Source: SURF-13 sp038924245 (lineage in GTDB: Bacteria > Pseudomonadota > Gammaproteobacteria > SURF-13). Taken from it: 31,109 bases of DNA. The stretch's first letter is position 1; each line of letters opens with the position of its first letter. The stretch lies in NCBI GenBank assembly GCA_038924245.1, contig JBCKVB010000013.1, positions 1-31,109 of the forward strand. The letters run 5' to 3'. Made by a program: the position numbers and the translations under genes. Below are positions 5,657-13,670 of this stretch, in pieces. The notes beneath the pieces are model-generated. The model saw only the letters and a program-made list of their open reading frames with translations. It searched no databases and was not told the DNA's origin.

Positions 5657-6556
5657 TCATTTCTGCATTAATTCAGCCGGCTCCGTAGAGGCCATGCGTA
5701 CGGAAAAATAGCCCGCCAGCACAATCAGCGCGCCGCCCAGCCACTCGTGCGCTTGCACCGTTTCGCCCGCTAGCCACGCCGCCGATACCGCACCCGCGAC
5801 CAGTTCAAACAGCAAGATCACCGCCGAGCGTTGTACCGGCATCCGCGTCACGCCGTATTGCACCGCCAGAGTCATCGCGGTGATACCAAAAATGCCGAGC
5901 GCCACGGCGTAGAGCAGCGCCTCGAATGAGGCCTGTGGCGCCGGTTGCCCGCTGAACAGCAGCCACGCGCCAGCCACCAGCACGCCACCACCCCACACTG
6001 AAATAGTCTTCACCGGCACCGAAATATCTTGCAGCTTGCGTATCAGCACGTTGGAGCAGGCGAAGCTAAACCCCGACAGCAGGGCGAGCAGATCCGCGCG
6101 GCCGTGCGGCCATGGTATGCCCGCCGCGCCGTCCCACAGCATGATGAGCGCGCCCGCCATGGCAACGACCAGTAAACCCCAGGCGCGCGCGGACACGCGT
6201 TCGCCCAGCGCCGCCCAGCCCAGCAAGGCGACCCACAGCGGCGCCAGATAAAACAGCAACAGCACGCGCACCACGTTGCCTTCAATCACCGCCAGCACGA
6301 AAGTGATATTGCACAGGCCCGTGACCAGGCCGAGGGTGAGGAGCAGCCAAGGATGGCGCTTGAGTTCAGCGCGCCTCTGCCACAGCCACGGCAAACCCAC
6401 GGCGCAGGCTACCGCATTGGTAATCAGCGCCAGCCACAAGCCAGACAGGCCCTGCTGCTCCAGCAGGCGCAGCGGATACCACAACACGCCCCACAGGGTC
6501 GCGCCGAACAATAGGGCAAGCAGCGGCAGATTGCCGCTGGAGTCATTGGAGGACAT
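5657..6556 (-). CDS. DMT superfamily (EamA) inner-membrane transporter
   Basis: A 299-residue, very hydrophobic protein with about ten predicted membrane segments arranged as two EamA repeats (residues ~10-140 and ~150-290). Typical EamA features are LLALLFGATLWGVLWYPLRLL at the start and the repeated LLFxLxPLWVALL / VQRSAVILLFELVAG segments. The family exports amino acids, drugs or other small metabolites; the substrate cannot be told from sequence. The last membrane segment ends in LAGYFSVRMASTEP, and the codons for its final residues are the antisense of the glnD tail (5672-5713). The last six residues and the stop come from the DNA next to the mrr insertion, so the C-terminus has been altered. 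It is divergent from dapC with 45 bases between. Confidence 0.88.
   Translation of the reverse strand: MSSNDSSGNLPLLALLFGATLWGVLWYPLRLLEQQGLSGLWLALITNAVACAVGLPWLWQRRAELKRHPWLLLTLGLVTGLCNITFVLAVIEGNVVRVLLLFYLAPLWVALLGWAALGERVSARAWGLLVVAMAGALIMLWDGAAGIPWPHGRADLLALLSGFSFACSNVLIRKLQDISVPVKTISVWGGGVLVAGAWLLFSGQPAPQASFEALLYAVALGIFGITAMTLAVQYGVTRMPVQRSAVILLFELVAGAVSAAWLAGETVQAHEWLGGALIVLAGYFSVRMASTEPAELMQK
5672..5713 (+). pseudogene. Duplicated glnD 3' tail, second part, including stop codon
   Basis: Aligns without gaps to glnD 1579-1620 with 5 differences in 42, and encodes EAMRTEK and a stop in the GlnD frame. It overlaps the first part (4560-4639) by 13 glnD-equivalent bases (agccgactcc versus agccggctcc), which may be a target-site duplication. 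On the other strand these bases are the C-terminal codons of the EamA transporter. Similarity to glnD ends at 5713, the presumed ancestral glnD/eamA junction. Confidence 0.8.
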
Positions 6557-6575
6557 GCTGTTTAAGCCTTATAAT
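6546..6575 (+). promoter_or_regulatory. Possible promoter of the dap operon
   Basis: A perfect TATAAT lies at 6570-6575, 26 bases before the dapC ATG, with only a half-matching -35 (TTGGAG, 6546-6551, 18-base spacer) inside the start of the divergent transporter gene. The dapC ATG lacks a good ribosome site. Confidence 0.35.
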
Positions 6576-6601
6576 GTAATGTTTGTTCTTGAGCGTTATA
6601 T

Positions 6602-7831
6602 ATGAACCCCGACCTCGCCGCGTTGCAGCCTTACCCGTTTGAGCGGCTCAACCAGCTCAAGGCCGGGGTCACGCCGCCCGCTCATCTCAAGCCCATTAAC
6701 TTGGCCATCGGCGAGCCGCAACATGCCACGCCGGAGTTTATCAGCAACGCGTTGCGCGGCCATCTCGACGGCTTGGCGCGCTACCCCAGCACGCGCGGAG
6801 AGCACGCGCTGCGCGAGGCCATCGCCGCGTGGCTCGTCCGGCGCTTTGACCTGCCGCGCGCGACACTGGACACAGAGCGCCATATTCTACCGGTGAACGG
6901 CACGCGCGAGGCGCTGTTCGCCATCGCCCAGTGTCTCATAGACCGGCGCAGCGCGCCGCTGGTGCTGATGCCCAACCCGTTCTATCAAATCTACGAAGGC
7001 GCGGCGTTGCTCTCGGGCGCGACGCCGTGGTTTCTCAACACCACGCAGCGCAACGGATTCCTGCCCGACTTCGCTGGCGTGCCGGACACGGTGTGGCAAC
7101 GCTGCCAGTTGATTTACATCTGCTCGCCGGGCAATCCATGCGGCGCGGTGATCGGCATCGAGGCGTTGCAACACTTGATCCGCCTCTCTGACCAATATGA
7201 CTTCGTGATTGCCGCCGACGAGTGCTATTCAGAAATTTATCCGGACGCGAACAGTCCGCCGCCGGGACTGCTGGAAGCCGCCGCGCGCATGGGACGCGAC
7301 GATTACCGGCGCTGCCTGGTGTTCCACAGTTTATCCAAGCGCTCCAGCGTGCCGGGGCTGCGCTCCGGGTTCGTCGCGGGCGACGCCGAGTTGATCCGGC
7401 AATTTCATCTGTACCGCACCTATCACGGCTGCGCCATGCCGCCCGCGACCCAGATGGCGAGCCTGGCGGCGTGGCAGGATGAGCGGCACGTGCTGAACAA
7501 TCGCAGGCTGTATCGGGAAAAGTTTGACGCGGTGCTGGAAATACTCAAGGATGTGAGCGCCGTGGAGCGGCCCGCGGGCGGATTTTACCTGTGGCTGGAA
7601 ACGCCGCAAGACGATCAAACTTTTGCGCGCGAACTGTATGCGCGCTATAACGTGACCGTACTGCCGGGAAGTTACTTGTCGCGCAGCGCACATGGCGGCA
7701 ATCCCGGCGCGGGTTATGTGCGCATCGCGCTGGTGCCCGGTGTTGATGAGTGCAGGGAAGCGGCAAAGCGGCTGCGTGAATTTATTCTTACACTGAAGGA
7801 ACAACATGAAAAACTTGCAGAGCATTATTGA
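6602..7831 (+). CDS. dapC: N-succinyl-L,L-diaminopimelate aminotransferase DapC
   Basis: PLP enzyme (409 residues) that converts N-succinyl-2-amino-6-oxopimelate to N-succinyl-L,L-diaminopimelate, using glutamate as amino donor. It is a class I/II fold-type I aminotransferase: INLAIGEPQHATP near residue 35, NGTREALFAIAQ at 99-110, SPGNPCGAV with Asn178, AADECYSEIY with Asp206, and the PLP lysine Lys246 in HSLSKRSSVPGLRSGF. It overlaps dapD by 26 bases, so the three dap genes form one transcription unit. A generic aminotransferase call would be possible from the fold alone, but the DapC-type sequence pattern and the dapD-dapE neighbours make DapC very likely. Confidence 0.93.
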   Translation: MNPDLAALQPYPFERLNQLKAGVTPPAHLKPINLAIGEPQHATPEFISNALRGHLDGLARYPSTRGEHALREAIAAWLVRRFDLPRATLDTERHILPVNGTREALFAIAQCLIDRRSAPLVLMPNPFYQIYEGAALLSGATPWFLNTTQRNGFLPDFAGVPDTVWQRCQLIYICSPGNPCGAVIGIEALQHLIRLSDQYDFVIAADECYSEIYPDANSPPPGLLEAAARMGRDDYRRCLVFHSLSKRSSVPGLRSGFVAGDAELIRQFHLYRTYHGCAMPPATQMASLAAWQDERHVLNNRRLYREKFDAVLEILKDVSAVERPAGGFYLWLETPQDDQTFARELYARYNVTVLPGSYLSRSAHGGNPGAGYVRIALVPGVDECREAAKRLREFILTLKEQHEKLAEHY

Positions 7832-8627
7832 TACGGCCTTCGAACAGCGCGCGCAAATTACGCCGCAAAACGTGGAGCGGGACGTCAAGGACGCCGTCAA
7901 TGAAGCCATCGCGCTGCTTGATGCAGGCAAGCTGCGCGTGGCGGAAAAAATCAACGGCGCCTGGCAGGTGCATCAATGGTTGAAAAAGGCGGTGCTGCTG
8001 TCGTTCCGCATCGAGGACAATCATTTCATAAAAGGGGCTTACAGCGCCTACTACGACAAGGTCGCGGGCAAGTTCAGCGATTACGATGAGGCGCGCTTCA
8101 AGCAGAGCGGCGTGCGCGTGGTGCCGCCCGCCATGGCGCGCCGCGGCGCCTACATCGCGCCGGGAGTGGTGCTCATGCCGTCCTATGTCAACATCGGCGC
8201 CTATGTGGACTCCGGCACCATGGTGGACACCTGGGCCACGGTCGGCTCGTGCGCGCAGATCGGCAAGAACGTGCACCTGTCCGGCGGCGTCGGCATCGGC
8301 GGCGTACTGGAGCCGGTGCAGGCCGCGCCCACCATCATCGAGGACAACTGTTTCATCGGCGCGCGCTCGGAGGTGGTGGAAGGCGTGATTGTCGAGCAAG
8401 GCGCGGTGATCTCGATGGGTGTGTACATCGGCCAGAGCACCAAAATCCTGAACCGCATGACCGGCGAAATCAGCTACGGGCGCATCCCCGCCGGTTCGGT
8501 GGTGGTGTCGGGAAACCTGCCGTCCAAAGACGGCAGCTACAGCCTGTACTGCGCGGTGATTGTGAAACAAGTGGACGAAAAGACGCGCAGCAAGGTGGGC
8601 ATCAACGAATTGTTGCGGGACATCTGA
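7806..8627 (+). CDS. dapD: 2,3,4,5-tetrahydropyridine-2,6-dicarboxylate N-succinyltransferase
   Basis: DapD (273 residues) transfers succinyl from succinyl-CoA to tetrahydrodipicolinate, committing it to the succinylase branch of lysine and meso-diaminopimelate synthesis. The N-terminal ~100 residues are helical. Residues ~110-230 are a left-handed beta-helix of hexapeptide repeats (YVNIGAYVDSGTMVDTWATVG, IGKNVHLSGGVGIGGVLEP, EDNCFIGARSEVVEGV), and the end is the usual SLYCAVIVKQVDEKTRSK. It acts as a cytoplasmic trimer in the family. Its ATG has a clear AAGGA 5 bases upstream within the dapC 3' end. The length is normal. Confidence 0.97.
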   Translation: MKNLQSIIDTAFEQRAQITPQNVERDVKDAVNEAIALLDAGKLRVAEKINGAWQVHQWLKKAVLLSFRIEDNHFIKGAYSAYYDKVAGKFSDYDEARFKQSGVRVVPPAMARRGAYIAPGVVLMPSYVNIGAYVDSGTMVDTWATVGSCAQIGKNVHLSGGVGIGGVLEPVQAAPTIIEDNCFIGARSEVVEGVIVEQGAVISMGVYIGQSTKILNRMTGEISYGRIPAGSVVVSGNLPSKDGSYSLYCAVIVKQVDEKTRSKVGINELLRDI

Positions 8628-8628
8628 C

Positions 8629-9780
8629 ATGACTGTCCTGAGTGAAGACTCCGCCACGCTGGAGTTGTTAAAGGAACTGATCGCGCGCCACTCGCTCACG
8701 CCCGATGACGCGGGTTGTCAGGAGTTGATCGCCAAACGCCTCGAACCGCTTGGCTTCAAGATCGAGCACCTGCGCTACGGCGACGTGGACAACCTGTGGG
8801 CGCGGCGCGGCACGAAGGCGCCGCTGTTTGTGTTCGCCGGACACACCGACGTGGTGCCCACCGGCCCGCTCGACCAGTGGCGCTCCGATCCCTTCACGCC
8901 CACGCTGCGCGACGGGTATTTATACGGACGCGGCGCGGCGGACATGAAGGGCGGCATCGCGGCCATGGTGACCGCGGTGGAGCGCTTCGTAAAGGAACAT
9001 CCCACGCATCTCGGCTCCATCGCGTTTCTCATCACCAGCGACGAAGAAGGCCCCAGCATCAACGGCACCGTCAAAGTGGTGGAGCATCTGGAGGCGCGCA
9101 AAGAAAAGATGGACTGGTGTTTGATCGGCGAACCCACCTGCGTGAAAACCGTGGGCGACACCATCAAGAACGGCCGCCGCGGCTCACTCACCGGCAAACT
9201 CATCGTGCACGGCACGCAAGGCCACGTCGCTTACCCGCACCTGGCGCTGAATCCGGTTCATGTGTTTGCGCGCGCGCTGGCGGAGTTGTGCGCCGAGCAG
9301 TGGGATCAGGGCAATGAATTTTTCCCGCCCACCACGTTTCAAATCTCCAACCTGCACGCGGGGACGGGCGCGGATAACGTCATCCCCGGTGACCTGGAGA
9401 TCGTATTCAATTTCCGTTTTTCCACGGAACTCACGCCGGAAAAAATCAAGCAGCGCGTGCATGCCCTGCTGGATAAGCACGCACTTAAATATGATCTTGC
9501 GTGGCGCCTGTCGGGCCAGCCCTTTCTGACGCCCAAAGGCACATTGGTGCAAGCCGCGCGCAGTGCAATCAAGGAAATTGCGGGCATCGAGGCCGAGATT
9601 TCCACCTCCGGCGGCACCTCGGATGGACGCTTCATCGCCCCCACCGGCGCGCAGGTGCTGGAACTCGGCGTCGCCAACGCCACCATCCACAAACTCAACG
9701 AGTGCGTGAAGCTCGATGAACTGGACGCCTTAAGCGCGATTTACCAGCGCATTCTGGACCATCTGCTTGGCACCAAGTAG
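8629..9780 (+). CDS. dapE: Succinyl-diaminopimelate desuccinylase
   Basis: DapE (383 residues) is a di-zinc M20 hydrolase that removes succinate from N-succinyl-L,L-diaminopimelate. Visible metal and catalytic motifs are FAGHTDVVPTG (His and Asp), GRGAADMKGG (bridging Asp), TSDEEG (catalytic Glu and ligand Glu), IGEPT and the C-terminal TIHKLNECV histidine. The dimerisation domain lies around residues 180-290, including HGTQGHVAYPHLALNPVH. The start codon lies one base past the dapD stop, so the genes are co-translated. The arsC-like gene often found between dapD and dapE in gammaproteobacteria is absent. Confidence 0.97.
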   Translation: MTVLSEDSATLELLKELIARHSLTPDDAGCQELIAKRLEPLGFKIEHLRYGDVDNLWARRGTKAPLFVFAGHTDVVPTGPLDQWRSDPFTPTLRDGYLYGRGAADMKGGIAAMVTAVERFVKEHPTHLGSIAFLITSDEEGPSINGTVKVVEHLEARKEKMDWCLIGEPTCVKTVGDTIKNGRRGSLTGKLIVHGTQGHVAYPHLALNPVHVFARALAELCAEQWDQGNEFFPPTTFQISNLHAGTGADNVIPGDLEIVFNFRFSTELTPEKIKQRVHALLDKHALKYDLAWRLSGQPFLTPKGTLVQAARSAIKEIAGIEAEISTSGGTSDGRFIAPTGAQVLELGVANATIHKLNECVKLDELDALSAIYQRILDHLLGTK

Positions 9781-9810
9781 AATTCGCAACGGCTGGTCTC
9801 GGAAAAATTC

Positions 9811-10012
9811 ATGAAAATCATTAATGTCATACTCACCGCCGGCGCCGGACGCATTCCTTGGCGCGTGCGGCCCGAAATCCGACACAAAGCAGAACGAACT
9901 CTCAAACACCGTGCGTCAGCCGCTCGACAAGGCCAAGCAGGCAGAGAGCACCACTAACCAGCAGGCTGAGCAACAACGCGAGCAGATTGATAAGGCTGAA
10001 AAAGGCGAGTGA
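9811..10012 (+). pseudogene. Small lipoprotein gene with an apparent frameshift in the signal peptide
   Basis: ATG at 9811 opens MKIINVILTAGAG, a typical start of a lipoprotein signal peptide, but this frame continues into arginine-rich nonsense. The +1 frame picks up at about 9848 with AFLGAC, a good lipobox (Leu-Gly-Ala-Cys, Cys codon at 9866), and continues for 48 residues to a stop at 10012. The mature part is polar and helical (KQNELSNTVRQPLDKAKQAE, then QQAEQQREQIDKAEKGE). One extra base in the GC-rich run at 9838-9849 would reconcile the two. An alternative is a non-exported protein starting at ATG 9824 in the second frame. I do not recognise the family. It lies 30 bases after dapE. 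Confidence 0.55.
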
Positions 10013-10027
10013 GCCTGCTAAAACGCG

Positions 10028-12229
10028 TCAGCCTTGGTGTTTAAGCACCACGCCGGCCAAAGGTGGAAAATTGATCACGATGGAATAAGGCCTACCCATC
10101 CACGGCACATATTGCGCCTCCACTCCCACATTACCCACATTGCTGCCACCGTAGAATGCGGAATCTGTGTTCAATACCTCCTGATAATAGCCGGGATGCG
10201 GCACGCCGAGGCGGTACCCACGGCGCGGCACCGGCGTGAAGTTGAGCGCCACCACCAGCGTTTGCTGTTCGGACTTGCGCAGGTAAGACAGCACCGACTG
10301 CGCGGCGTCATGGCACTCGATCCATTCAAACCCACGCCAGTCGAACTCATAGCGGTGCAGCGCGCTGGCCTCGCGGTACAAACGGTTGAGATCGGCGATT
10401 AAAGTCCGCACCCCGCGATGTGATGGGTAGTCCAGCACATACCAATCCAGCGCCCGCGTGTGATCCCACTCGCCCCCCTGGGCGAATTCCGCGCCCATGA
10501 ACAGCAGTTTTTTCCCGGGGTAGGTGTACATATAAGTATAAAGCAGGCGCAGATTGGCAAAGCGCTGCCACTCATCGCCCGGCATCTTGTAGAGCATCGA
10601 GGCCTTGCCGTGCACCACCTCGTCGTGCGAAAACGGCAGGATGAAATTTTCCGAGAAGGCGTACAACATGCCGAAACTAAGCTGGTCGTGATGATAGCGG
10701 CGATGCACCGGGTCCAGGCTCATGTATTTCAGGGTGTCGTGCATCCAGCCCATGTTCCATTTCATGCTGAAGCCCAAGCCTCCATGGTCCACCGGGCGCG
10801 ACACCATGGGCCAGGCGGTGGATTCCTCGGCCATCATGAGCGTGCCCGGGTGCGCGCCGTGCGTGACGCTGTTCATCTCGCGCAGAAAGGCGATTGCCTC
10901 CAGGTTCTCGTGTCCGCCGTGGATGTTGGGAATCCAGTCGCCCGGTTCGCGCGAATAATCGAGATACAGCATGGAGGCCACCGCGTCCACGCGCAGGCCG
11001 TCCAGGTGAAACTCCTCCAGCCAGTACACGGCGCTCGCCAACAGAAAATTTTTCACCTCGTTGCGTCCGTAATTGAAGATCAGCGTGCCCCAGTCGCGGT
11101 GCTCGCCGCGGCGCGGGTCCTCGTGCTCGTACAGCGCGCTGCCGTCAAAGCGCGCCAGCGCGAACGCATCCTTGGGAAAGTGGCCCGGCACCCAGTCGAG
11201 CAGCACGCCGATGCCGTGGCGGTGGCAGGTATCCACGAAATAACGGAAATCGTCCGGCGTGCCGTGGCGGCTGGTGGGCGCGTAGTAGCCGGTGGTCTGA
11301 TAACCCCAGGAGGCATCAAATGGGTGCTCGGTGATGGGCAGCAGTTCAATATGCGTAAAGCCGAGCTGATTGACGTGCTCGACCAGGCGGTGCGCCAGCT
11401 CGCGGTAATTGAGAAACCCGCCCCCGGCGTCACGCTGCCAGGAACCGAGATGCACTTCGTAAATCGAGAGCGGCTGATGCAGCCAGTCCGCCTCCCTGCG
11501 TGCCGCGACCCAACCCTCATCCTGCCAGGCATAATCAGAGGGCGCTACCACGATGGAGGCGGTGCCGGGGCGCAGTTCAAAGCGTTGCGCGTAGGGGTCG
11601 CTCTTCAGGTGCGGGGCGCCGCTCGCACGCTGGCGCAGCTCGAATTTGTACAATGCGCCGGGAGCGAGACCGGGGATGAACAGCTCCCACACCCCGCTCC
11701 CGCCGCGCACGCGCATCGGATAGCGGCGTCCGTCCCACTGATTGAAGTCCCCCACCACGCTGACGCGCTCCGCCTCCGGCGCCCACACCGCGAACAGCAC
11801 ACCGCTTACGCCGTCCGCCTGGTGCGCGTGCGCGCCCAGAAAACGGTAGACGTGCCAGTGCTTGCCTTCGCCAAACAGGTGCAGGTCGTAATCGGAAAGC
11901 CGCGGCGGGAAGCAATAGGGGTCTACGCCGCGCTGCGTGGCATTTTGCGCATCCCGCCAGATCACCTGGTAGCGCGGCGGCGTCAGGCCCGCGGCCCCTT
12001 GCCATTCGAAGATATCGGTATCCGCCACGCGTGTTAGCGCAAGCTCGCCCGCCGCGCCCTCAATGGCGGCCTGTTGCGCGCCGGGGATGAACACGCGCAC
12101 CCGCTCCTCGCCCGCGCCCAGCGCATGGCGGCCGAGCACGGAAAACGGGTCATGATGGCGCGCCTCCAGCAGCAGGCGCAAATCGGCGCTTAGCCCCGGC
12201 TCTTTTTGCGTCCTGGGCCGTCTAGACAT
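10028..12229 (-). CDS. glgB: 1,4-alpha-glucan (glycogen) branching enzyme
   Basis: GlgB (733 residues; E. coli 728) makes alpha-1,6 branches in glycogen. It has an N-terminal N1 domain (~20-115), a CBM48 module (~120-230, with GVLFAVWAPEAERVSVVGDFNQWDG), a GH13 barrel and an all-beta C-terminal domain. Catalytic residues by family alignment are Asp415 (DGLRVDAVAS), Glu468 (MMAEES) and Asp536 (FSHDEVVHGK). I place the start at the ATG at 12229 (MSRRPRTQ): the frame stays open upstream to 12337, but there it translates palindromic repeat DNA. It stands alone on the minus strand, divergent from glgC and convergent with the small lipoprotein gene. Confidence 0.97.
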   Translation of the reverse strand: MSRRPRTQKEPGLSADLRLLLEARHHDPFSVLGRHALGAGEERVRVFIPGAQQAAIEGAAGELALTRVADTDIFEWQGAAGLTPPRYQVIWRDAQNATQRGVDPYCFPPRLSDYDLHLFGEGKHWHVYRFLGAHAHQADGVSGVLFAVWAPEAERVSVVGDFNQWDGRRYPMRVRGGSGVWELFIPGLAPGALYKFELRQRASGAPHLKSDPYAQRFELRPGTASIVVAPSDYAWQDEGWVAARREADWLHQPLSIYEVHLGSWQRDAGGGFLNYRELAHRLVEHVNQLGFTHIELLPITEHPFDASWGYQTTGYYAPTSRHGTPDDFRYFVDTCHRHGIGVLLDWVPGHFPKDAFALARFDGSALYEHEDPRRGEHRDWGTLIFNYGRNEVKNFLLASAVYWLEEFHLDGLRVDAVASMLYLDYSREPGDWIPNIHGGHENLEAIAFLREMNSVTHGAHPGTLMMAEESTAWPMVSRPVDHGGLGFSMKWNMGWMHDTLKYMSLDPVHRRYHHDQLSFGMLYAFSENFILPFSHDEVVHGKASMLYKMPGDEWQRFANLRLLYTYMYTYPGKKLLFMGAEFAQGGEWDHTRALDWYVLDYPSHRGVRTLIADLNRLYREASALHRYEFDWRGFEWIECHDAAQSVLSYLRKSEQQTLVVALNFTPVPRRGYRLGVPHPGYYQEVLNTDSAFYGGSNVGNVGVEAQYVPWMGRPYSIVINFPPLAGVVLKHQG

Positions 12230-12302
12230 GGCGTAACCGGAGCTTGGTGTGATCCATGCACATAGGGTACCATTAACCTCAGGCATATTTAATGCGTCGG
12301 CC

Positions 12303-12361
12303 TTCCCGCGAAAGCGGGAACCCATAAAATCAACCACATAGATTCCCGCTTGCGCGGGAAT
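12303..12361. repeat. Two palindromic REP-like repeats between glgB and glgC
   Basis: Two related hairpins, ttcccgcgaaagcgggaa at 12303-12320 (7-base stem) and attcccgcttgcgcgggaat at 12342-12361 (8-base stem), share the TTCCCGC-N4-GCGGGAA plan. They occupy the divergent glgB/glgC intergenic region and probably belong to a dispersed genomic repeat family. Confidence 0.75.
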
Positions 12362-12398
12362 AACGAATTATTAGAACCGCACATCAGAAGGAAGCCTC

Positions 12399-13670
12399 AT
12401 GCACCTCAATCAGACACGCCATACCGCCACCAACCGCCGCTCGCGCGACACGCTGGCCCTGATTCTGGCGGGCGGGCGCGGCTCGCGCCTGGAACACCTG
12501 ACGCTGTGGCGCGCCAAACCAGCGGTGCCGTTCGGCGGCAAGTTCCGCATCATAGACTTCCCGCTCTCCAACTGCATCAACTCCGGCATCCGCAGCATCT
12601 CGGTGCTCACGCAGTACAAGGCGCACTCGCTCATCGGCCACATTCAGCGCGGCTGGGGTTTCATGCGCGGCGAGTTCGGCGAATTTGTCGAACTGTTACC
12701 GGCGCAGCAGCGCATCGAAACCTCGTGGTACACCGGCACGGCGGATGCCGTATTCCAGAATCTCGACATCATTCGAGGACACAAGGCGAAATATATTCTC
12801 ATCCTCGCCGGCGATCACATCTACAAGATGGACTACGGACAAATGGTCGCCTTCCACGCCATGCACAACGCCGACATGACCGTGGGCTGCATCGAGGTGC
12901 CCATTGAGCGCGCCAGCGCCTTCGGCGTGATGACGGTGCAGGAACACGGGCGCGTGGTGCGCTTCCAGGAAAAACCCACGCATCTGGAGCCGCTGCCGGG
13001 CCGTACCGATGCCGCCTTGTGCTCGATGGGAATCTACGTTTTCAACCCTGAATTTCTCTACGAGCAGCTCATCAGGGATGCCGACACGCCACACTCCGCA
13101 CATGATTTCGGCAAGGACATCATTCCCTCGATCATCGAAAAATACCATGTCGTCGCGTACCCGTTTCTCGATCACGAGAGCGGCAAGTGCGCCTATTGGC
13201 GCGACGTGGGCACCGTGGACGCCTTCTGGGAATCCAATATGGAGCTGATCGGCGTCACGCCTGAGCTCAATCTGTATGATGAAGACTGGCCGATCTGGAC
13301 CTATCAGGCGCAACTGCCGCCGGCCAAATTCGTGTTCGACGACGAAGACCGGCGCGGCATGGCGGTGGATTCGATGGTCTCGGGCGGCTGCATCGTGTCC
13401 GGCGCCCTCGTGCGTCACTCGCTCCTGTTTTCCAACGTGGTTGTCAGCTCATACTCCACGATCACCGACTCTGTCATCCTGCCCGACGTGAAAATAGGGG
13501 CTCACTGCAAGCTGCACAAGGTCATCATCGACAAGGCCTGCGTGATTCCGGACGGCACCGTCATCGGCTTCGATCACGCCGAAGACGCCAAACGGTTTCA
13601 TGTCACGCCGGCAGGGGTGGTGCTGGTGACTCCCGAAATGCTGGGGCAGCCGATACATAATGTCCGTTGA
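12399..13670 (+). CDS. glgC: Glucose-1-phosphate adenylyltransferase (ADP-glucose pyrophosphorylase)
   Basis: GlgC (423 residues) makes ADP-glucose from ATP and glucose-1-phosphate, the regulated first step of glycogen synthesis. The nucleotide-binding motif LILAGGRGSRLEHLT is at residues 21-35, with KPAVPFGGKFRIIDFPLSNC after it; further typical motifs are WYTGTADAVFQNL, LILAGDHIYKMDY (metal Asp) and RFQEKPTHLEPL. The C-terminal ~130 residues form a left-handed beta-helix. The ATG at 12399 has AGGAAG upstream at a good distance. It overlaps the GH57 gene by 11 bases, so these genes are translated together. Confidence 0.97.
   Translation: MHLNQTRHTATNRRSRDTLALILAGGRGSRLEHLTLWRAKPAVPFGGKFRIIDFPLSNCINSGIRSISVLTQYKAHSLIGHIQRGWGFMRGEFGEFVELLPAQQRIETSWYTGTADAVFQNLDIIRGHKAKYILILAGDHIYKMDYGQMVAFHAMHNADMTVGCIEVPIERASAFGVMTVQEHGRVVRFQEKPTHLEPLPGRTDAALCSMGIYVFNPEFLYEQLIRDADTPHSAHDFGKDIIPSIIEKYHVVAYPFLDHESGKCAYWRDVGTVDAFWESNMELIGVTPELNLYDEDWPIWTYQAQLPPAKFVFDDEDRRGMAVDSMVSGGCIVSGALVRHSLLFSNVVVSSYSTITDSVILPDVKIGAHCKLHKVIIDKACVIPDGTVIGFDHAEDAKRFHVTPAGVVLVTPEMLGQPIHNVR

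Noticed and set aside
10460..12037. 525-codon open frame on the plus strand
   Set aside because: Antisense to glgB, no recognisable domains; glgB has full catalytic motifs.
12230..12337. N-terminal extension of GlgB from the upstream ATG at 12337
   Set aside because: It partly translates the palindromic repeat and is absent from the family; MSRRPRTQ at 12229 fits the expected length.
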